NCBI GenBank assembly: GCA_034336665.1
Contig: CM067589.1
Location: 1,869,720-1,933,719, forward strand
From: Luscinia megarhynchos
Taxonomy: Eukaryota; Chordata; Aves; Passeriformes; Turdidae
Length of the DNA: 64,000 nucleotides
Reading direction: 5' to 3'
Shown: positions 1 through 12,648 of the stretch, in pieces
Layout of the letters: each line of letters begins with the position of its first letter
How positions within the stretch are numbered: position 1 is the first letter of the stretch
Made by a program: the position numbers and the translations under genes
The notes under the pieces: model-generated
What the model was told of the DNA's origin: nothing
Database searches by the model: none
What the model saw: only the letters and a program-made list of their open reading frames with translations

Positions 1-583
1 ATAGGATATTTTTAGAAGATGTTTTGATTGGTGGCTTTGAAACATCTTATCCAAAAAGCAGAGCTACCATCGTGATCCCAAATCTCCTCAGTCTCTCAAA
101 AAATCACGGCATCAATCTCATCAGGAGGATTTTTTATCAAAGATGTGCTCAGGAGGGTTTTCCTGTTCTTTTGGGGGAAGGGAGTGGGAGTGAATGGAGC
201 ATTACTCACCCTGCAGTCACCACTTTCTAGGACTTGGGTTTTTCTGAAGAAGTGAATACTAGAATTTTTTTTTTTAATTTAGTTTTTTTTGTTTACAAGC
301 AGAAACAAACCATGTCACATCCACATGTCTACAAGCCAGGACAAGAGCCAAAACAACTGAGCTGGGGCAACTTCCAGTCAAGTAATCCACGAGGAAAGGC
401 AGCAAATGAGAACAGTTTGGAGTGTCACAGCATCTTCCAGACCTTACTGCTTGGGAAAACTGAAAGAGGCTCACACAAAGAACAGAAACAGGTTCTCATT
501 CCACTGGGACTTGTGAGGAGGGCTGCAAGCAGCACTGTCAGGCTGAGAGTCCTGCCCAAGGCAGGGCTGACACACAGGACTGT

Positions 584-777
584 CCCCAGGGCTGGCACAG
601 CCCCAGGACCCTCCCCAGGACCCTGCCCCAGGACTGACACAGCCCCAGGACCCTCCCCAGGACCCTCCCCAGGACCCTCCCCAGGGCTGGCACAGCCCCA
701 GGACCCTCCCCAGGACCCTCCCCAGGGCTGGCACAGCCCCAGGACCCTCCCCAGGACCCTCCCCAGGACCCTGCCCG
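584..777. repeat. GC-rich minisatellite, CAGGACCCTCCCC unit
   Basis: Tandem copies of a 13-base unit, CAGGACCCTCCCC, are interrupted by a second unit, CAGGGCTGGCACAGCCC, giving a small higher-order pattern. Long open frames across it on both strands (for example 234-902 plus and 425-889 minus) are explained by the absence of stop triplets in the unit, so I do not call them genes. Confidence 0.9.
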
Positions 778-1480
778 CTGCAGGCTCACCCCGGGCTGAG
801 CTGACCCCTCCCTGCTCTTCTCCTGCCCATCCAGCCTCACTGCACATGCCAGGAGAAAGCTCCAACACATGGGAGGTTTTCAAACACATTCACAAGCTCT
901 GAAGCCAAGAGTTTCACAAGGAAAGCCAACACAAAAGTCATTGTCCCAGGACAAAGAGCCTGGCTGCGAGTCCATGGCTGCACAGCTCCAGAGGGCCAAG
1001 GCATCTGCAGCCACAGCATCACACCCAAACCTCCCCAGACCCAGAGGATTCCCAGCTCTGGAACAGAGAGCACAAGCTGTTTTCATTGGAGGAGCTGCAG
1101 GGAGCTGTGAGAGGACTGGCACTGTAACCAGGCAGTGCAGCTCTGCACTGTCAGCTCACCAGAGAGGGTGGGATGTTCCCATCCAAATGAAACAGAAAAG
1201 AACCTTGGTAAAAGGGAAAACGTCCCTCTGAAATCATCATACGATCTTGTGCAATACATGCAACTTTGGAAGTGACATTACCCAGCTCTGAGCTAACAGG
1301 CAATTAGAGTGACTGGAAAAGGGAGATTTTTGCATTCTACATTCTCCAAGACATCTCTGTGAAGGAAGACAACACTTTTCCATCAGCTCTCTGCCCTAAT
1401 GTGTGTCAAAAACCCATCAGAGGCTGGATGGAGATGATTAATCCTGGAGGGAGCCGGGCAGCTGCTGCTCTCCAGGCAGG

Positions 1481-1511
1481 GAGGAGGAGGAGGAGGAGGA
1501 GGAGGAAGAGC
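1481..1511. repeat. GGA trinucleotide repeat
   Basis: A run of about nine GAG/GGA units forms a simple purine microsatellite inside the KANSL1 intron. Confidence 0.9.
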
Positions 1512-1942
1512 TACCTGGCTCCTTTCTGAGACAGCAGCATGAGCCACAGCTGAGGAGATAATCACAAATTCTCAGAACCCCCTTTATCTCACCAAGCATC
1601 AGCTAAATGAATAAACCAAGATGCTTTTGCACAAGCTACTCTCAGAAATGAAGTGAAACCCAGGAGAGCTCCATTACTTCAATTAATAGTCCTGCTTGCA
1701 GCAGGTCAGCAGCTCCCAAGGGCAGCGAGGACAGGCCCAGCCCACTGCCCCTCATCCAACAGAATCAATCCCCCATCGCTGGGCAATGAGCACCCAGCTC
1801 ACTGCAAAGCTCCAGCACAGCTCTGTAGGACCCAACAGGAAAAAAAGAAAAAGAAGGAAAAAAAGAGAAAAGGCTTCCCTGGATATGCTTTCTTGAAAAT
1901 TTTGGCTGCAGTCTGTCAAACTGGAAGGAAAATTACAGTTTT

Positions 1943-2070
1943 ACAGAATCTCAGAATGGCTGGGCTGGGAGGGACCTTAAAGCTCATCCAGTGCCACCCC
2001 AGGCCATGGCAGGGGCACCTCCCACTGTCCCAGGTGCTCTGGGCAACAAACCTTTCTCCCAGGCCTAAAA
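1943..2070 (-). mobile_element. CR1 LINE fragment (3' end)
   Basis: On the plus strand it begins with cagaatctcagaatgg, then the GGGAGGGACCTTAAAG and TCATCCAGTGCC blocks typical of the inverted 3' end of avian CR1. It is a 5'-truncated fragment in minus orientation, with no reverse-transcriptase frame. Confidence 0.8.
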
Positions 2071-2684
2071 TATTTAAGTAAAACCAAATTATGTTTTTTT
2101 CCCAGTATGACAACTGCAGCAAGCCCAGAACAGGAAGATCTCTGTATGTACTAGTTTGACTAGTTGAAAAATTCGAACACCTACATCAGGGAGGGAAAAA
2201 AAAAAATCCTACCAGAAAGCTCCAAAAGGAGGATGGGGGGAAAACTTCAATTATATAAGGCAAAGACTGAAAGTAGCCAAGTGCTCTGCATGCAGATGGT
2301 TGCAAACAAGCAGACAAGAAGTAGATGAAAGGGATTTTGAGGAATGCCACAACATCAGAGGAGAACAATGAGAGGATTCCTGCAGCAGATTCACCCAGTA
2401 ACTCTGAGCTCCAGAACAGCCCCTCATTAGTGGGGAGCCCCTCATTAGTGCTCGGGGGCTGCACAGCTTCCCTTCCCTCCCTGCTGCAGTCCTGCAGACA
2501 ACCCCTGCTCCAAGCACCACAGCTAAAAGCAGCTGGGAACTTACAACCAAAGCCTTCACAGAGGTGACAACAATGAAGAAAACACCCTCAACATTTTCTC
2601 CTCCACCTCCTCTTTCAAGGAGCTGCATCACTGAGCACCAAAGTTTTCACAGAGCATCTTTTTACCAGGCACAGGGTGGGACTG

Positions 2685-2752
2685 CTGGGCAGGAGCTGCA
2701 CTGGGTGATCCTTGTGGGTCTCTTCCAACTCCAGATATTCTGTGATCATTTT
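2685..2752 (+). mobile_element. CR1 LINE fragment (3' end)
   Basis: It reads CTGGGTGATCCTTGTGGGTC, then TCTTCCAACTCCAGATATTC and TGTGAT, the forward form of the CR1 tail. Short and non-coding. Confidence 0.75.
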
Positions 2753-3599
2753 CATTAGTTCTTCACAAAGCCACTGAAATGCTCAATCGAGTCATTTTTC
2801 CTTTAAATTTTCAGAGAGGAGCACCTTGTTCTGGCACACAAATTCAGTGCTCAAGCACAAGAAAACATTGGTACAAAAACCAACTCAATTTGCAGAGCAG
2901 CTGATCTGATCAGGGCTTACCTGTACCCAGCCTGGAGGGCGTTTGGTTTCAGAGTTTAACATCACAGAGACAAAGGGGGAAAACAAAGCCAGAGCTGTGC
3001 CACCACAACTAGGATACATCACGAAAATTTTCTCTCCTCAGAGGATAGATACTACTTTGAAAATAAACACTGTCAAGAGCCAGCATGCAGGAGAATTAGG
3101 TGCAAAAAGAATTAGAAGAGTTTCCATGGAAAGACCTGGCCATGAACACCCCAGAGGTGCTGCAGGGGGAGAGGAGGGGCACTGGGGCTGCTCTGCCAAG
3201 TGAAAGATTCACACAAAAGAGTGAAGCAGCACAGAACCACTGTAACTGGAGACAGATGTAATTTCAGCCGGCTAGGAAGAATTCAGAGAACAGCTCACAG
3301 GCAGGAAAAAAGCAGCTAAAACAGAAAAACCAGCAGTTACACTTCATAAACCAGGTTAACATCTAATGCACAACACAATGTCAATCAGAGCCTTCAGGTA
3401 AGATTTTTTACAAGTAACACCTATTAAAGGTAGGTTTAAATAACTGAGAGTTAAGCTGGTCCAGGCTTGCTGCCCATTTCCAGAGGCAGGGAGAGGGGGA
3501 TGGTAGGGGGAGAGAGCGAGGGCTGAGCATGGAAAGCTGTCTTTAGGCACAATATGAATCATCACACTGAGAAATCTTCTTTAAGTGGCTGGCTACTAC

Positions 3600-3935
3600 T
3601 CAAACAGATTTATTTTATTTGAAATGGGATGATTTTGACCAATATATGCACAACGAACCTTGGGAAGTCATTACACGACACTCTGCTGTGTCTATTACAA
3701 TGAAAAATACTGGAAAATTAATCTGTATCAATTTAATCCACCCTGACGTAGAAAAAGTGGTTAATGCCTTGGGAGATTTCCTAATGTGCTTGCTTCCTTC
3801 ACATTATTTTCTGCTGTCTCAGTATAAACAGCACCTTGCCTTTGACTTTCAGAAATCTCTGCTAATGGCAGGAGAGCTACCTACGACGGGAAAGGAGCAC
3901 AGAGAGAATCATTTTCTTGTTCTAGCCTGAGACAG
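3600..3935 (+). other. Unexplained AT-rich segment with 103-codon open frame
   Basis: The segment carries an open frame (3619-3930, plus strand) beginning MKWDDFDQYMHNEPWEV. It is AT-rich, not obviously repetitive and retains a few CpGs. I do not recognise the protein. There is no clear splice acceptor or donor at the edges and no poly(A) signal directly downstream. It could be a chance frame, an old decayed element, or conserved intronic regulatory DNA. Confidence 0.2.
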
Positions 3936-5340
3936 TAAAAGCCAACACCACAAAATGTTGCATACATGGAGCAAGAGCCCTGCAAGTGTTCTGCATTCAA
4001 AATGCAGATCTACAGAAGGCTGATTGTCTCATTTTTTTGCAATAGCCAGCACGGGAATAGCAGAAGTCACATGGAGAAGGGCTCCAATTCACACAAAAAT
4101 AGGCAGATTTAGCTGCTGCGACTTTTATTCATGCAACTGCCCCAGCCTAGGAATAGCAACGATCTGAACAGAAATATTCTCCCCTGGCCACAGGGAGGTG
4201 GGACTCCAGTGGAGAAAAGCATCACTGGGACAGGGAAGCACAGGAGCTGGGAGCACAGCAGCCAAGGGTGAAATGGATCTGCTAATGCAGCATCACCAGC
4301 CCTGAAAGAGCCAGAGCTCAGCTCTGGGTACCCATGGGGAGCACCAGGGGATGCAGGAAATGCAGGCTGAGCCTCTGGGCTGCCTCAAAGGCTCCTAAAT
4401 GCAGACAGCCCATTTATCTCAGCTAAGCCTGCAGCCCCCCATCAACACCACGGGTAACTCCAAACCTTGGTCATCATGGAGAGAGATGAGCTTCAACTAT
4501 GGGATAAAAAGCAATCTGGAGGTAAAATATTCTTTACCTGGACCAGGAACAGCAGCAGATATTCCCCAGCTTCACCTACAGCACCAGAGAGGAAAGATTT
4601 CGTGGCAAGCACTCCCCAGATGACTGAAGCTCTATTTTCCTGTTTGCTGACCAGGACCAGTTCAATCCACGGACGGCTGCTCACTCCAGGCACTACAGCA
4701 AACCCTTCCCTCTGCTCCCATCACACAGTTCCCTCCAATTCACACTGCTTTCCATTAATATTTGAAAGTCCTCCCTTATACAAATAAAATTCTTGCAACA
4801 TTTCTTACAACATCGTTATGTGTTACTATGGAAACTGCTAAAATGTCACAAAATACAAAAGCCTAAAGCTCTGCTGCACGAGGAGAACCCTGATCATCCT
4901 TAGTTCCCTCTTTGGGTAATCTGGTGATCAAATGTTTTGAGCCTAATATAAAAGAAAAGTCACTATTATAGTGGGGGGGTGTACGTATTTTTTTGGGGAG
5001 CATTGCTTTAAATTACTGAATATTTCATTAAGCCAGCAGCCAAATGAAGTCACTTTTCACAAATCCACCCTGGCAGCAAAATGACATTCAAAACTCTCTG
5101 GAATTGCAGAGCAGCCGTGGCTGCCCCACCCCGGCTGGACCCTGGAGCCCCTGGGACAGAGGGAGGTGTCCCTGCCAGCGCGGGGGGGGCACGGGGGGTC
5201 TGAGGAACCTTCCCAGCCCCCGCACCCTGAGATCCTGCGAGTGCATTTCCCAGGCAGCTGCACCGGGAGAACAGCCACGGGAGCTCTGACTGAGCGGCAC
5301 AGCCTGCGAGAGCGGGGCTCACGGACACGGCACGACCGGG

Positions 5341-6145
5341 GTGCTGGGGCGGGACTGGCACGGGCTGGAATGGCACAGCCTGGGAATGGCACAGCCTGGG
5401 AATGGCACAGCCTGGGCACGGCACAGCCTGGGCACGGCACAGCCAGCACAGAGCTGGAACGGCACAGCCTGGGAATGGCACAGCCTGGGCACGGCACAGC
5501 CTGGGCACGGCACAGCCTGGGCACGGCACAGCCAGCACAGAGCTGGAATGGCACAGCCTGGGAATGGCACAGCCTGGGCACGGCACAGCTCGGGCACGGC
5601 ACAGCCAGCACAGAGCTGGAATGGCACAGCCTGGGAATGGCACAGCCTGGGCACGGCACAGCTCGGGCATGGTACAGACAGCAGAGAGCTGGAATGGCAC
5701 AGCCTGGGAATGGCACAGCTCGGGCATGGTACAGACAGCAGAGAGCTGGAATGGCACAGCCTGGGAATGGCACAGCTCGGGCATGGCACAGCCAGCACAG
5801 AGCTGGAATGGCACAGCCTGGGAATGGCACAGCTCGGGCATGGTACAGACAGCAGAGAGCTGGAATGGCACAGCCTGGGAATGGCACAGCTCGGGCATGG
5901 CACAGCTCGGGCACGGCACAGCCAGCACAGAGCTGGAATGGCACAGCCTGGGAATGGCACAGCTCGAGCATGGCACAGCCAGCACAGAGCTGGAATGGCA
6001 CAGCCTGGGCACGGCACAGCTCGGGCATGGCACAGACAGCAGAGAGCTGGAATGGCACAGCCTGGGAATGGCACAGCCTGGGCACGGCACAGCCAGCACA
6101 GAGCTGGCACGGCACGGCTCGGGCACGGCACAGCTCAGGCACAGA
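5341..6145. repeat. 800-bp GC-rich minisatellite (GGCACAGCCTGGGAAT family)
   Basis: A long array of 14-15 base units of the type GGCACAGCCTGGGAAT, with variants carrying GGGCAC, GCTCGGGCAT and GACAGCAGAGAGCTGG. Variants recur in order, so the array has a higher-order period of roughly 70-90 bases ending in AGCACAGAGCTGGAAT. No unit contains a stop triplet on either strand, so all six frames stay open through it, giving apparent proteins of 260-400 residues. These translate to repeated peptides such as WHSLGMAQPG or CAIPALCWL and are not genes. Confidence 0.95.
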
Positions 6146-7851
6146 GCTCATGCTCTGGGGAGCGACACAAGAAGGGAAAACACCCTGACCTCCACCTGAC
6201 CAATGTGCAGCAGAATTCCTGAGCCACTCCCTCATCACGGCAATAGCAGTGAGCAGTCTCAGCAGCACAGGACTGACTGTCCCCTTTAAACGCCCTCCTT
6301 CACCAAAGCATCATCCCCCGACTGCTGATGCAACGCAATGAAACAGTTTTACAGGAAAATCCCAGGCATCGTTAGCAAATCCCTAACCCGGCTGCCCGTG
6401 CCAGGTACCCTTCCCATAAATAGCTTGTTCAGTGCTGAGGTCAAACCTGGAGCAGGCATTCCAGAAAGTAACCTTATCCCAGGGAAGGTCAGAGGGGGGT
6501 GAAAAGAAAAAGAAATAGGACAGAAAAAAAAAAGGTAAAGAAAGAAGGAGCTGGATGTTACTTAAGCAAACCATTCCAGGACTTCAAGTGAAAGCAAATC
6601 TTTCAAATGCTGAGAGCCACAAGCAGAGACAACTCTGAGTGCACTGGAGACTTGAATCAGTCCCAGCTGGCTCCAGAGATTGAAGGGCAACTCCAACAAA
6701 CCCAATGGCAATTCAAGCTTCTCTTCCCCCTTCCCATCTGAATTCCCAGTCAATACACAGGCCCTCACCTATTTATATTTTTAAGCCCTTCCTTTCATTC
6801 AGAAATCCAGCAAATAAAAGCTAAGCTGATTTTGAGTTCTCTCCTACCTAAAGCGTTTGATCTGAGAACGGCCCAGCAAAGACACCGAGCTCTGCAAGCC
6901 TCTGAAACGAGACACTTGCCAAACGCCCCATATCCAGGGTGTGCCCAAAACACACTCTGTGGAAAAATCTCTTGGGGTAGTGCCAGTTTAGCAAGAAAAA
7001 CATTTTCCCCCAGCTGGAAGTCTAGCACTGCTGAGCGAGCGCAACCAGAAGGGATCCGCGGGAGGAGAGAACAAAAGAGGGGGAAGCTCATGTCAGAGCT
7101 GAATGAAACCCAAAGCACCTGTGAGCAGAACCTTTACAGCCTCCTCCTCAAGGAGCTCCACGCTCACGGCTGCTCCACCTGTAATCCCAGCCGTGCAGTA
7201 ATTCTAGTCTCAGCCATACAGTCCTTTTTTGTCTTCTGGCAGTACCAGCATGAATAAAAACGCAGCTCTGAGCTGTGGCTGCTCGCAGATCCTGATGGAA
7301 CACGGCACAGAAGTCTCTCCCCATCCCCCACAGAGGTGAATTAACTCCAATATTGGAGATTAGCTCTGAGCAGGGCCCCTTTCCCTGGCTCAAACACCGA
7401 CTTCAGTTTCAGAGGAGGCTGCAGCAAAGCAGACAAGCACCACACTGGCTTTTTAACACCAGTTCGTCTTCTCAAACTTCTAAAACATTTATTTCTGCTG
7501 CTTCAGATATTGTGACTTTTTCCAATGAAAAGTAAAGTAAATATTTATAGAACCCTATGCACAGTGTCTCCCACAACTCCTAGAAAATCTGAACTACAGC
7601 CTGCTCTTACTGGGTAAGGGGTGCAAGGAGCAGCTCACGGCAGGACCAGACACCAAATCTCTGCCAGCCCGACCAACGGGGAGAGTGACCCGGCTCTGAG
7701 AACAGCCCCAAACGCTGCAGGGGCAGTACAGGCATCTGCCAGAAGGATGCTTTGTGTGCATCCAACACCCCCACACCACATTCAATGTTTTCCTGAACAC
7801 AGCACTGATCCAAGTGCTATTCCTTGTATGAGACCCAACACCCAGCGCTGG

Positions 7852-7896
7852 TTCACAGAATCCCAGGCTGGTTTGGGGTGGAAGGGACTTTCAGCC
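7852..7896 (-). mobile_element. CR1 LINE fragment (short)
   Basis: The plus strand shows cacagaatcccaggctgg followed by GGGGTGGAAGGGACTTTC, the inverted CR1 tail signature. Only about 45 bases remain. Confidence 0.6.
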
Positions 7897-7899
7897 TAG

Positions 7900-8355
7900 A
7901 CAGATAAATTTAAACTAAGCACCGAACTCCCTCTGGGATGGAAGACAACCATGCTGCCTCATCTGAGGTCTGTGGATGGCCACCGACCTGCACCAAACCT
8001 CCTGAGGGTTGCACCAGGACCAAGGCTCCCATAAAGTCAGGAACAACTTATTAGACACCCATGATACCTATAAAAAGGTGTCCTAGGACCAGCATCTCTT
8101 CGAGAAGTAACTGACTATTCTCGTTTCCCTCTTTCCTTGGAAGTAAGAGGGACTTGGAGTGTCCTACTTACTCTGGATACCTGATTAAGCATTTTTGAAC
8201 AATCAACCACTCTATTGTTCTGCTTTTAAATGCTAAGCAAGAACACTTCAGGATTTGCTCTCTCTTTCTGAAAGAATTTGCAGGACTTCTCTCCTGACCA
8301 ACACATCCTGCTGAGATTCAGACAACACATAAGCAAGTTCTAATAAACAGCTGAA
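7900..8355 (+). mobile_element. Possible solo LTR remnant
   Basis: A unique-looking block carries a TATA-like TATAAAAAG at 8069-8077, then a short pyrimidine-rich stretch beginning ATCTCTTCGAGAAG and a TAATAAA near 8341-8347. This is the order TATA, R/U5, poly(A) expected of an avian endogenous-retrovirus LTR. I cannot define terminal TG...CA ends or a target-site duplication, and no viral genes are present. It could equally be unrelated intronic sequence. Confidence 0.25.
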
Positions 8356-9591
8356 AAACACAGTACCTACAAGCACAGCTAAAATTCACCAAAAAACAAC
8401 ACCCAAAGTGTCAAGCAGGTGACTGAAAAAGTGATAAAGAATAAGAGACAAACTTTTAGGATTGCTCTGCATAAATCATTTAGTGAAATGTGTCTGTAAC
8501 CAGTAGGAAAAGCTTCCTTAGTCCCCATGGTGAGGGATTTGATTTCTGAATTACATGTGGGATTTGCCATCTGAATCATAGTTCCTTGAAGTCATGGATT
8601 TGAGAAATATTATTTAATGAGCCTTGAGATACAGGCTTCATTATCATGTTCTGCTTGAAAAACAAATTCAAGGGAAAAAATCAAAATCACTAAAGCCCAT
8701 GTCTCAGTCAGCTAAGGCACCAACTTCAGCCACTCCCCAAGCAACCCCCAACCAAAAACTCATCTCCAACACAGGACTTAGAAAGCAGTGCTGGGAAAAG
8801 CAACTGGGAGAAATCTTAATTACTGCTCCAAGCCCAGCAACTCTGAAATCCCAGCAGCACAACGTGACACGGGCAGGGAGGAGACAGCACCAGGCTGGGA
8901 AATGATTCACTGCAACACCAAAGTGCAGAAGGTGCTGGCACTTCCCAGCAGTAAATGGAATAATTAGAGTGTGCTCAGGCACCGTGGCCATGGGCATCCT
9001 CACACCCACAGCCCTGCAGGGACTGCCCAGCCTTGGGAAGGCTCTGTGGGAAGGAGTGTGTGAGAAGTTGGAACTTCAGCTCCCTCTCAGCAGCTCCATG
9101 CAGCTGCCAACCAGTGACTTGCCAGATAAGAAAACCTGAGCTAAAAGATAAGTCCCAGTCAAATATTTGGTTTCATTACCTTTTCAGAAATTTTTTCCAT
9201 GATACAGACTGAAGATGAGGATTAGAGGGACTAAATCACCTACCACTCACCAGCTCATGCCTACATCACTGCTTAGCATAGGTCACTAGCCAGCCAAAAA
9301 TAGTTGACAAATTCTGATTAAACTTGTCTGCAGGCAAATCCAACACAACCAAAGAAACCACCAGTCTGAGGAAAGCAACTACTACAAAGATGCACAAACC
9401 ACATGAAATATTTCCTATTTATATGTATTAGCACAGGGACACAGAAACAACAGGACTTTGGTGACTTTCTAAACCATCACTCAGCCACACAAACCAGATT
9501 TCAGCCAGCAGGCCTCCAGCACTGGGAAGAATTCCCTGCCCTTCTCTGAAGGTTTCACAAGCAGCTCCTGATCCCAGCATGCTGGCAGCAA

Positions 9592-9725
9592 CATAAAACC
9601 ATGGAATGGTTTGTCTTGGAAGGGACCTCAGAGCCCACCCAGTGCCACCCCTGCCACGGCAGGGACCCCTCCCATGTCCAGGAAGGCTGGATTCTCCACA
9701 GGGAGATTCCCACCTGCCTTCCTCA
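9592..9725 (-). mobile_element. CR1 LINE fragment (3' end)
   Basis: The plus strand has ccatggaatggtttgtcttg, GGAAGGGACCTCAGAGCCCA and CCCAGTGCCACCCCTGCC, a well-preserved inverted CR1 tail. Truncated and non-coding. Confidence 0.85.
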
Positions 9726-10428
9726 CCTCCCAGCCAGGCAGGGCTGCTCTCTGATCCTCCCTGTGCCCTGCTCACACCTGTAGAGAATCTCAGCTGTGCA
9801 GCAGCCCCGTGCACTGCTAACCTGGAGCAGGCACAGCCCAGCCCGGCCTGACACTCCTGCCCTCCCCACGGCAGCCTGAGCAGCAGCAGCAGCTCCTTAA
9901 ACCAAGCCCACGGCTGGCAGGGCCTCCCAAAGGGGGAAGGAATCCTGCCTGCTTTGTTTATGCATTACACCATGGCCTGCTTATGCACCTGAACGACAGC
10001 ACCTGCCTGGGCAGCAGGTCTGCAATGCTCCAGAAGGACCCACGAGTTCTGGTACCTCCCCAGCACTACTGGAATGAAGAATTTCCCAGGGAGATGGTGC
10101 TCCACAGCTGAGATCAGGCAGGTCAGAACAGAACAAATGCTTCAAAGTCTGTCCTTGACCAGATACTGATTCTGGAATGCCACCACACCAGAAAAACTCA
10201 AAGGTCAGCTCTTATCTAAGCATGATGTAAACATGTCTTTGTCTCTTTTGGGTGCTTCTACTTGAATCTCAGAGGTGGTTGGTGACATGGCCACTCAAGG
10301 CCAGCAGGCTCCCAGACACTCCTTGTGGCACAACTCTCACTAAATCTGGAAGCAAAGAGCAGCTTTTTGGGGGGAAGGCAGCCAGAAGCATTGCAGAACC
10401 AAGGCACAGTGACCAGCAATGAGAAGGG

Positions 10429-10565
10429 CACAGAATTACAGAACTGCTGGGGCTGGAAGGGACCTGTGCAGATCACCCAGCCCAAGCCCCTGCCAAGGCA
10501 GGGTCCCCTAAAGCAGGTCACACAGGAACAAGTCCAGGTGGGTTTGGAATGTCTCCACTGCACAC
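10429..10565 (-). mobile_element. CR1 LINE fragment (3' end)
   Basis: The plus strand shows cacagaattacagaactg, GGGGCTGGAAGGGACCTG, ATCACCCAGCCCAAGCCCC and AAGTCCAGGTGGGTTTGGAA, blocks of the inverted CR1 3' region. The short open frame across it is fortuitous. Confidence 0.85.
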
Positions 10566-12648
10566 TTGGATATTCTGTCTCACTATCAAAATTAAAATAA
10601 TCAGAGGTCACCTCTTTCTTCTAAGGAATAAATTCACAAAGACAAAAATTGCAGCCTGTGCACTCACACCAATGCACAGCAATGGCTCTGCAGCACCAGC
10701 TGGAAAACCTGACTCTTCCCTTCCTGCCTCTCAGCACTGCTGGAAAAGAATGGCATTTGGAGATGCTCAGAAGCTTGGGCCAGCTCTTAGGGTTGACTTG
10801 AGCAGTTCCTCAAGCAAGCAGCAGCAGGCAGGGAGCGCGGGCAGTGCCAGGCTGGGGCCGATGTCACGGCACATCCAGCACCCACAGCACCAACCTGAAA
10901 CGAGCTTTGCTGGGCCTGGCCTGGATGCCAGTGTGCACACACACCAGCTCCTGAAGCCAGAGACAATAGAGGGATCAGCCTTTTTATGAGCTTTCAAATC
11001 TTTGGCGTTTTAAGAGCACTCAGAAGGCGAGGGCATGACTAACACAGGGCGGAAAAAGCCAGCAGAGAATTCCACGCGCCGTGTCTCCGAATGCTGCGCT
11101 TCCTCCTGGGATTGAGGCCAGTGGCAAGGAAATTTCACTTTGCTAGACAACACGTGAAGCCATGAAACCCACAATATGGGAAATATAATATTATTTTGGA
11201 CAGACTTTTAACCAAATGTCTCCTCCAATAACTACTACAAGATTAGAAATACAATTCTACTACTAATCTCAACAGTAAATTTTTGGATGTTGTAAAACAG
11301 GAATAAAGTTAATAAACTCTTGTTTCTAACAGCACAAGAACCCCTTTATGTCCACCCAGGATGATCAGCTAGCTACCAGCTTTGCATTGGGAGAAACCCA
11401 AACTCAAGCCCCATTTATGACTTCACATGCAGAAATTCATCCTGCACCGCCAGCCCAGACATAATGTGACATTTAGCTGGATTTCATATTCAAAAGCTGT
11501 AACATCTGGTTATCTGCACTCATCCACACCAGCATGTTCTCAGAGGATGCTGGAGTTACCAAGTGCCCACTGTCCACATCCACCCAGCTCAGTGAAATGT
11601 GTCACACAGCCCTCGACCAGCCACGAACACACTCTGGACAACAGGTATCCAAACCCAATAACTACAGTTATTTCTCCAGAGATCTGAACAATCCCAGGGC
11701 AGCACAGGAATTGCAGCCTGGGTGGGAAAGCCTTTGGCAGTCCAGCCAGGACCCCTGTGCCCATGCAGGGACCTTTGTGTTGACCATAGAGATACTTCAC
11801 AGACTGAGGTTCAAAAGGTCCATCAGGGTGGAAGAGATCATCTACTGATGCAAGCAAGATTTCACAGACTGGACACAGAATTTGGCCTTTTAAGAGATTT
11901 TTGCAAAATACTGTGGTATGCACACCCAGGGAAAATTCTGGGTTTGGAACAAAAATTTCCCTTCTTGCCTGACCTGTCTCAAGACCTTTTGCCTTGAGAA
12001 GGATCCTCCTCCTCCACACACAAACTGACACCTAATACTTATGTAAACAGCATCCAGTTAACAACATAATTATAAAGCTGTTGTCATCACTTAATGCAAC
12101 TCACAGACAAGAAGAAAATTCCCAGCAATAATTTCCCAGATTCAAGAAGAGAACACACTTGCTTCACGCTTCCGCTGGCACTTGAACCAAATCCTTTCAG
12201 AGCATTTTTTTCAGGCTCTTCATTTAACAAATAAAATAATTCCCCAACCATAAATATGCTGTCAGCTACACAGATTCAGACTGGCCTTACTTTGCACAAC
12301 AGGTTTACAACAAATATTCCCATTGAAAACCAACAAACTTTTCCTTTCAGGAGACAGGACCAAAGCATCTTGGAGAGAACTCCCAATGGCATTCCAGCTT
12401 TGCATCTGCAGCTCACACCATCCAGCCACCCATCATTTCCACAACTTGCTGCTCCACAAACACCAAAGACTCTTTCCAGTAAGCACGAGGAATTTTATCT
12501 TCAGTGCTGCAAACCACTGAAGCCAAAATCCCACTAGTTTTAGCAGTTCTTTGACCTAAGACCATCCAAAATTCAGGGTTCCTACAAAACCGTGTTTCTC
12601 TCTGCCGCTGCCAGCCCAGCAGCAAGAGGGACGGTGAGCGCTACTCAC

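Larger units (their letters stand above)
1..12648 (-). other. KANSL1: KANSL1 intron following first coding exon
   Basis: This stretch lies 3' of the splice donor at 12648-12647 on the minus strand. I looked for the next KANSL1 coding exon, which in the family continues with a tryptophan-rich segment, and did not find it, so the intron probably runs past the window edge. Contents I can support are listed separately: minisatellites (584-777, 5341-6145), a GGA repeat, CR1 tails, a possible LTR remnant (about 7.9-8.35 kb) and one unexplained AT-rich segment (3600-3935). The rest shows no gene-like signal. Open frames here lack splice-site or family support. Confidence 0.7.

Noticed and set aside
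584..902. Proline-rich secreted-like protein at the window start
   Set aside because: Most of it is the CAGGACCCTCCCC repeat; no signal peptide or splice support.
5050..6268. Cysteine/proline-rich 270-400 residue proteins on both strands
   Set aside because: Translations of the stop-free minisatellite; no splice sites, no family, six frames equally open.
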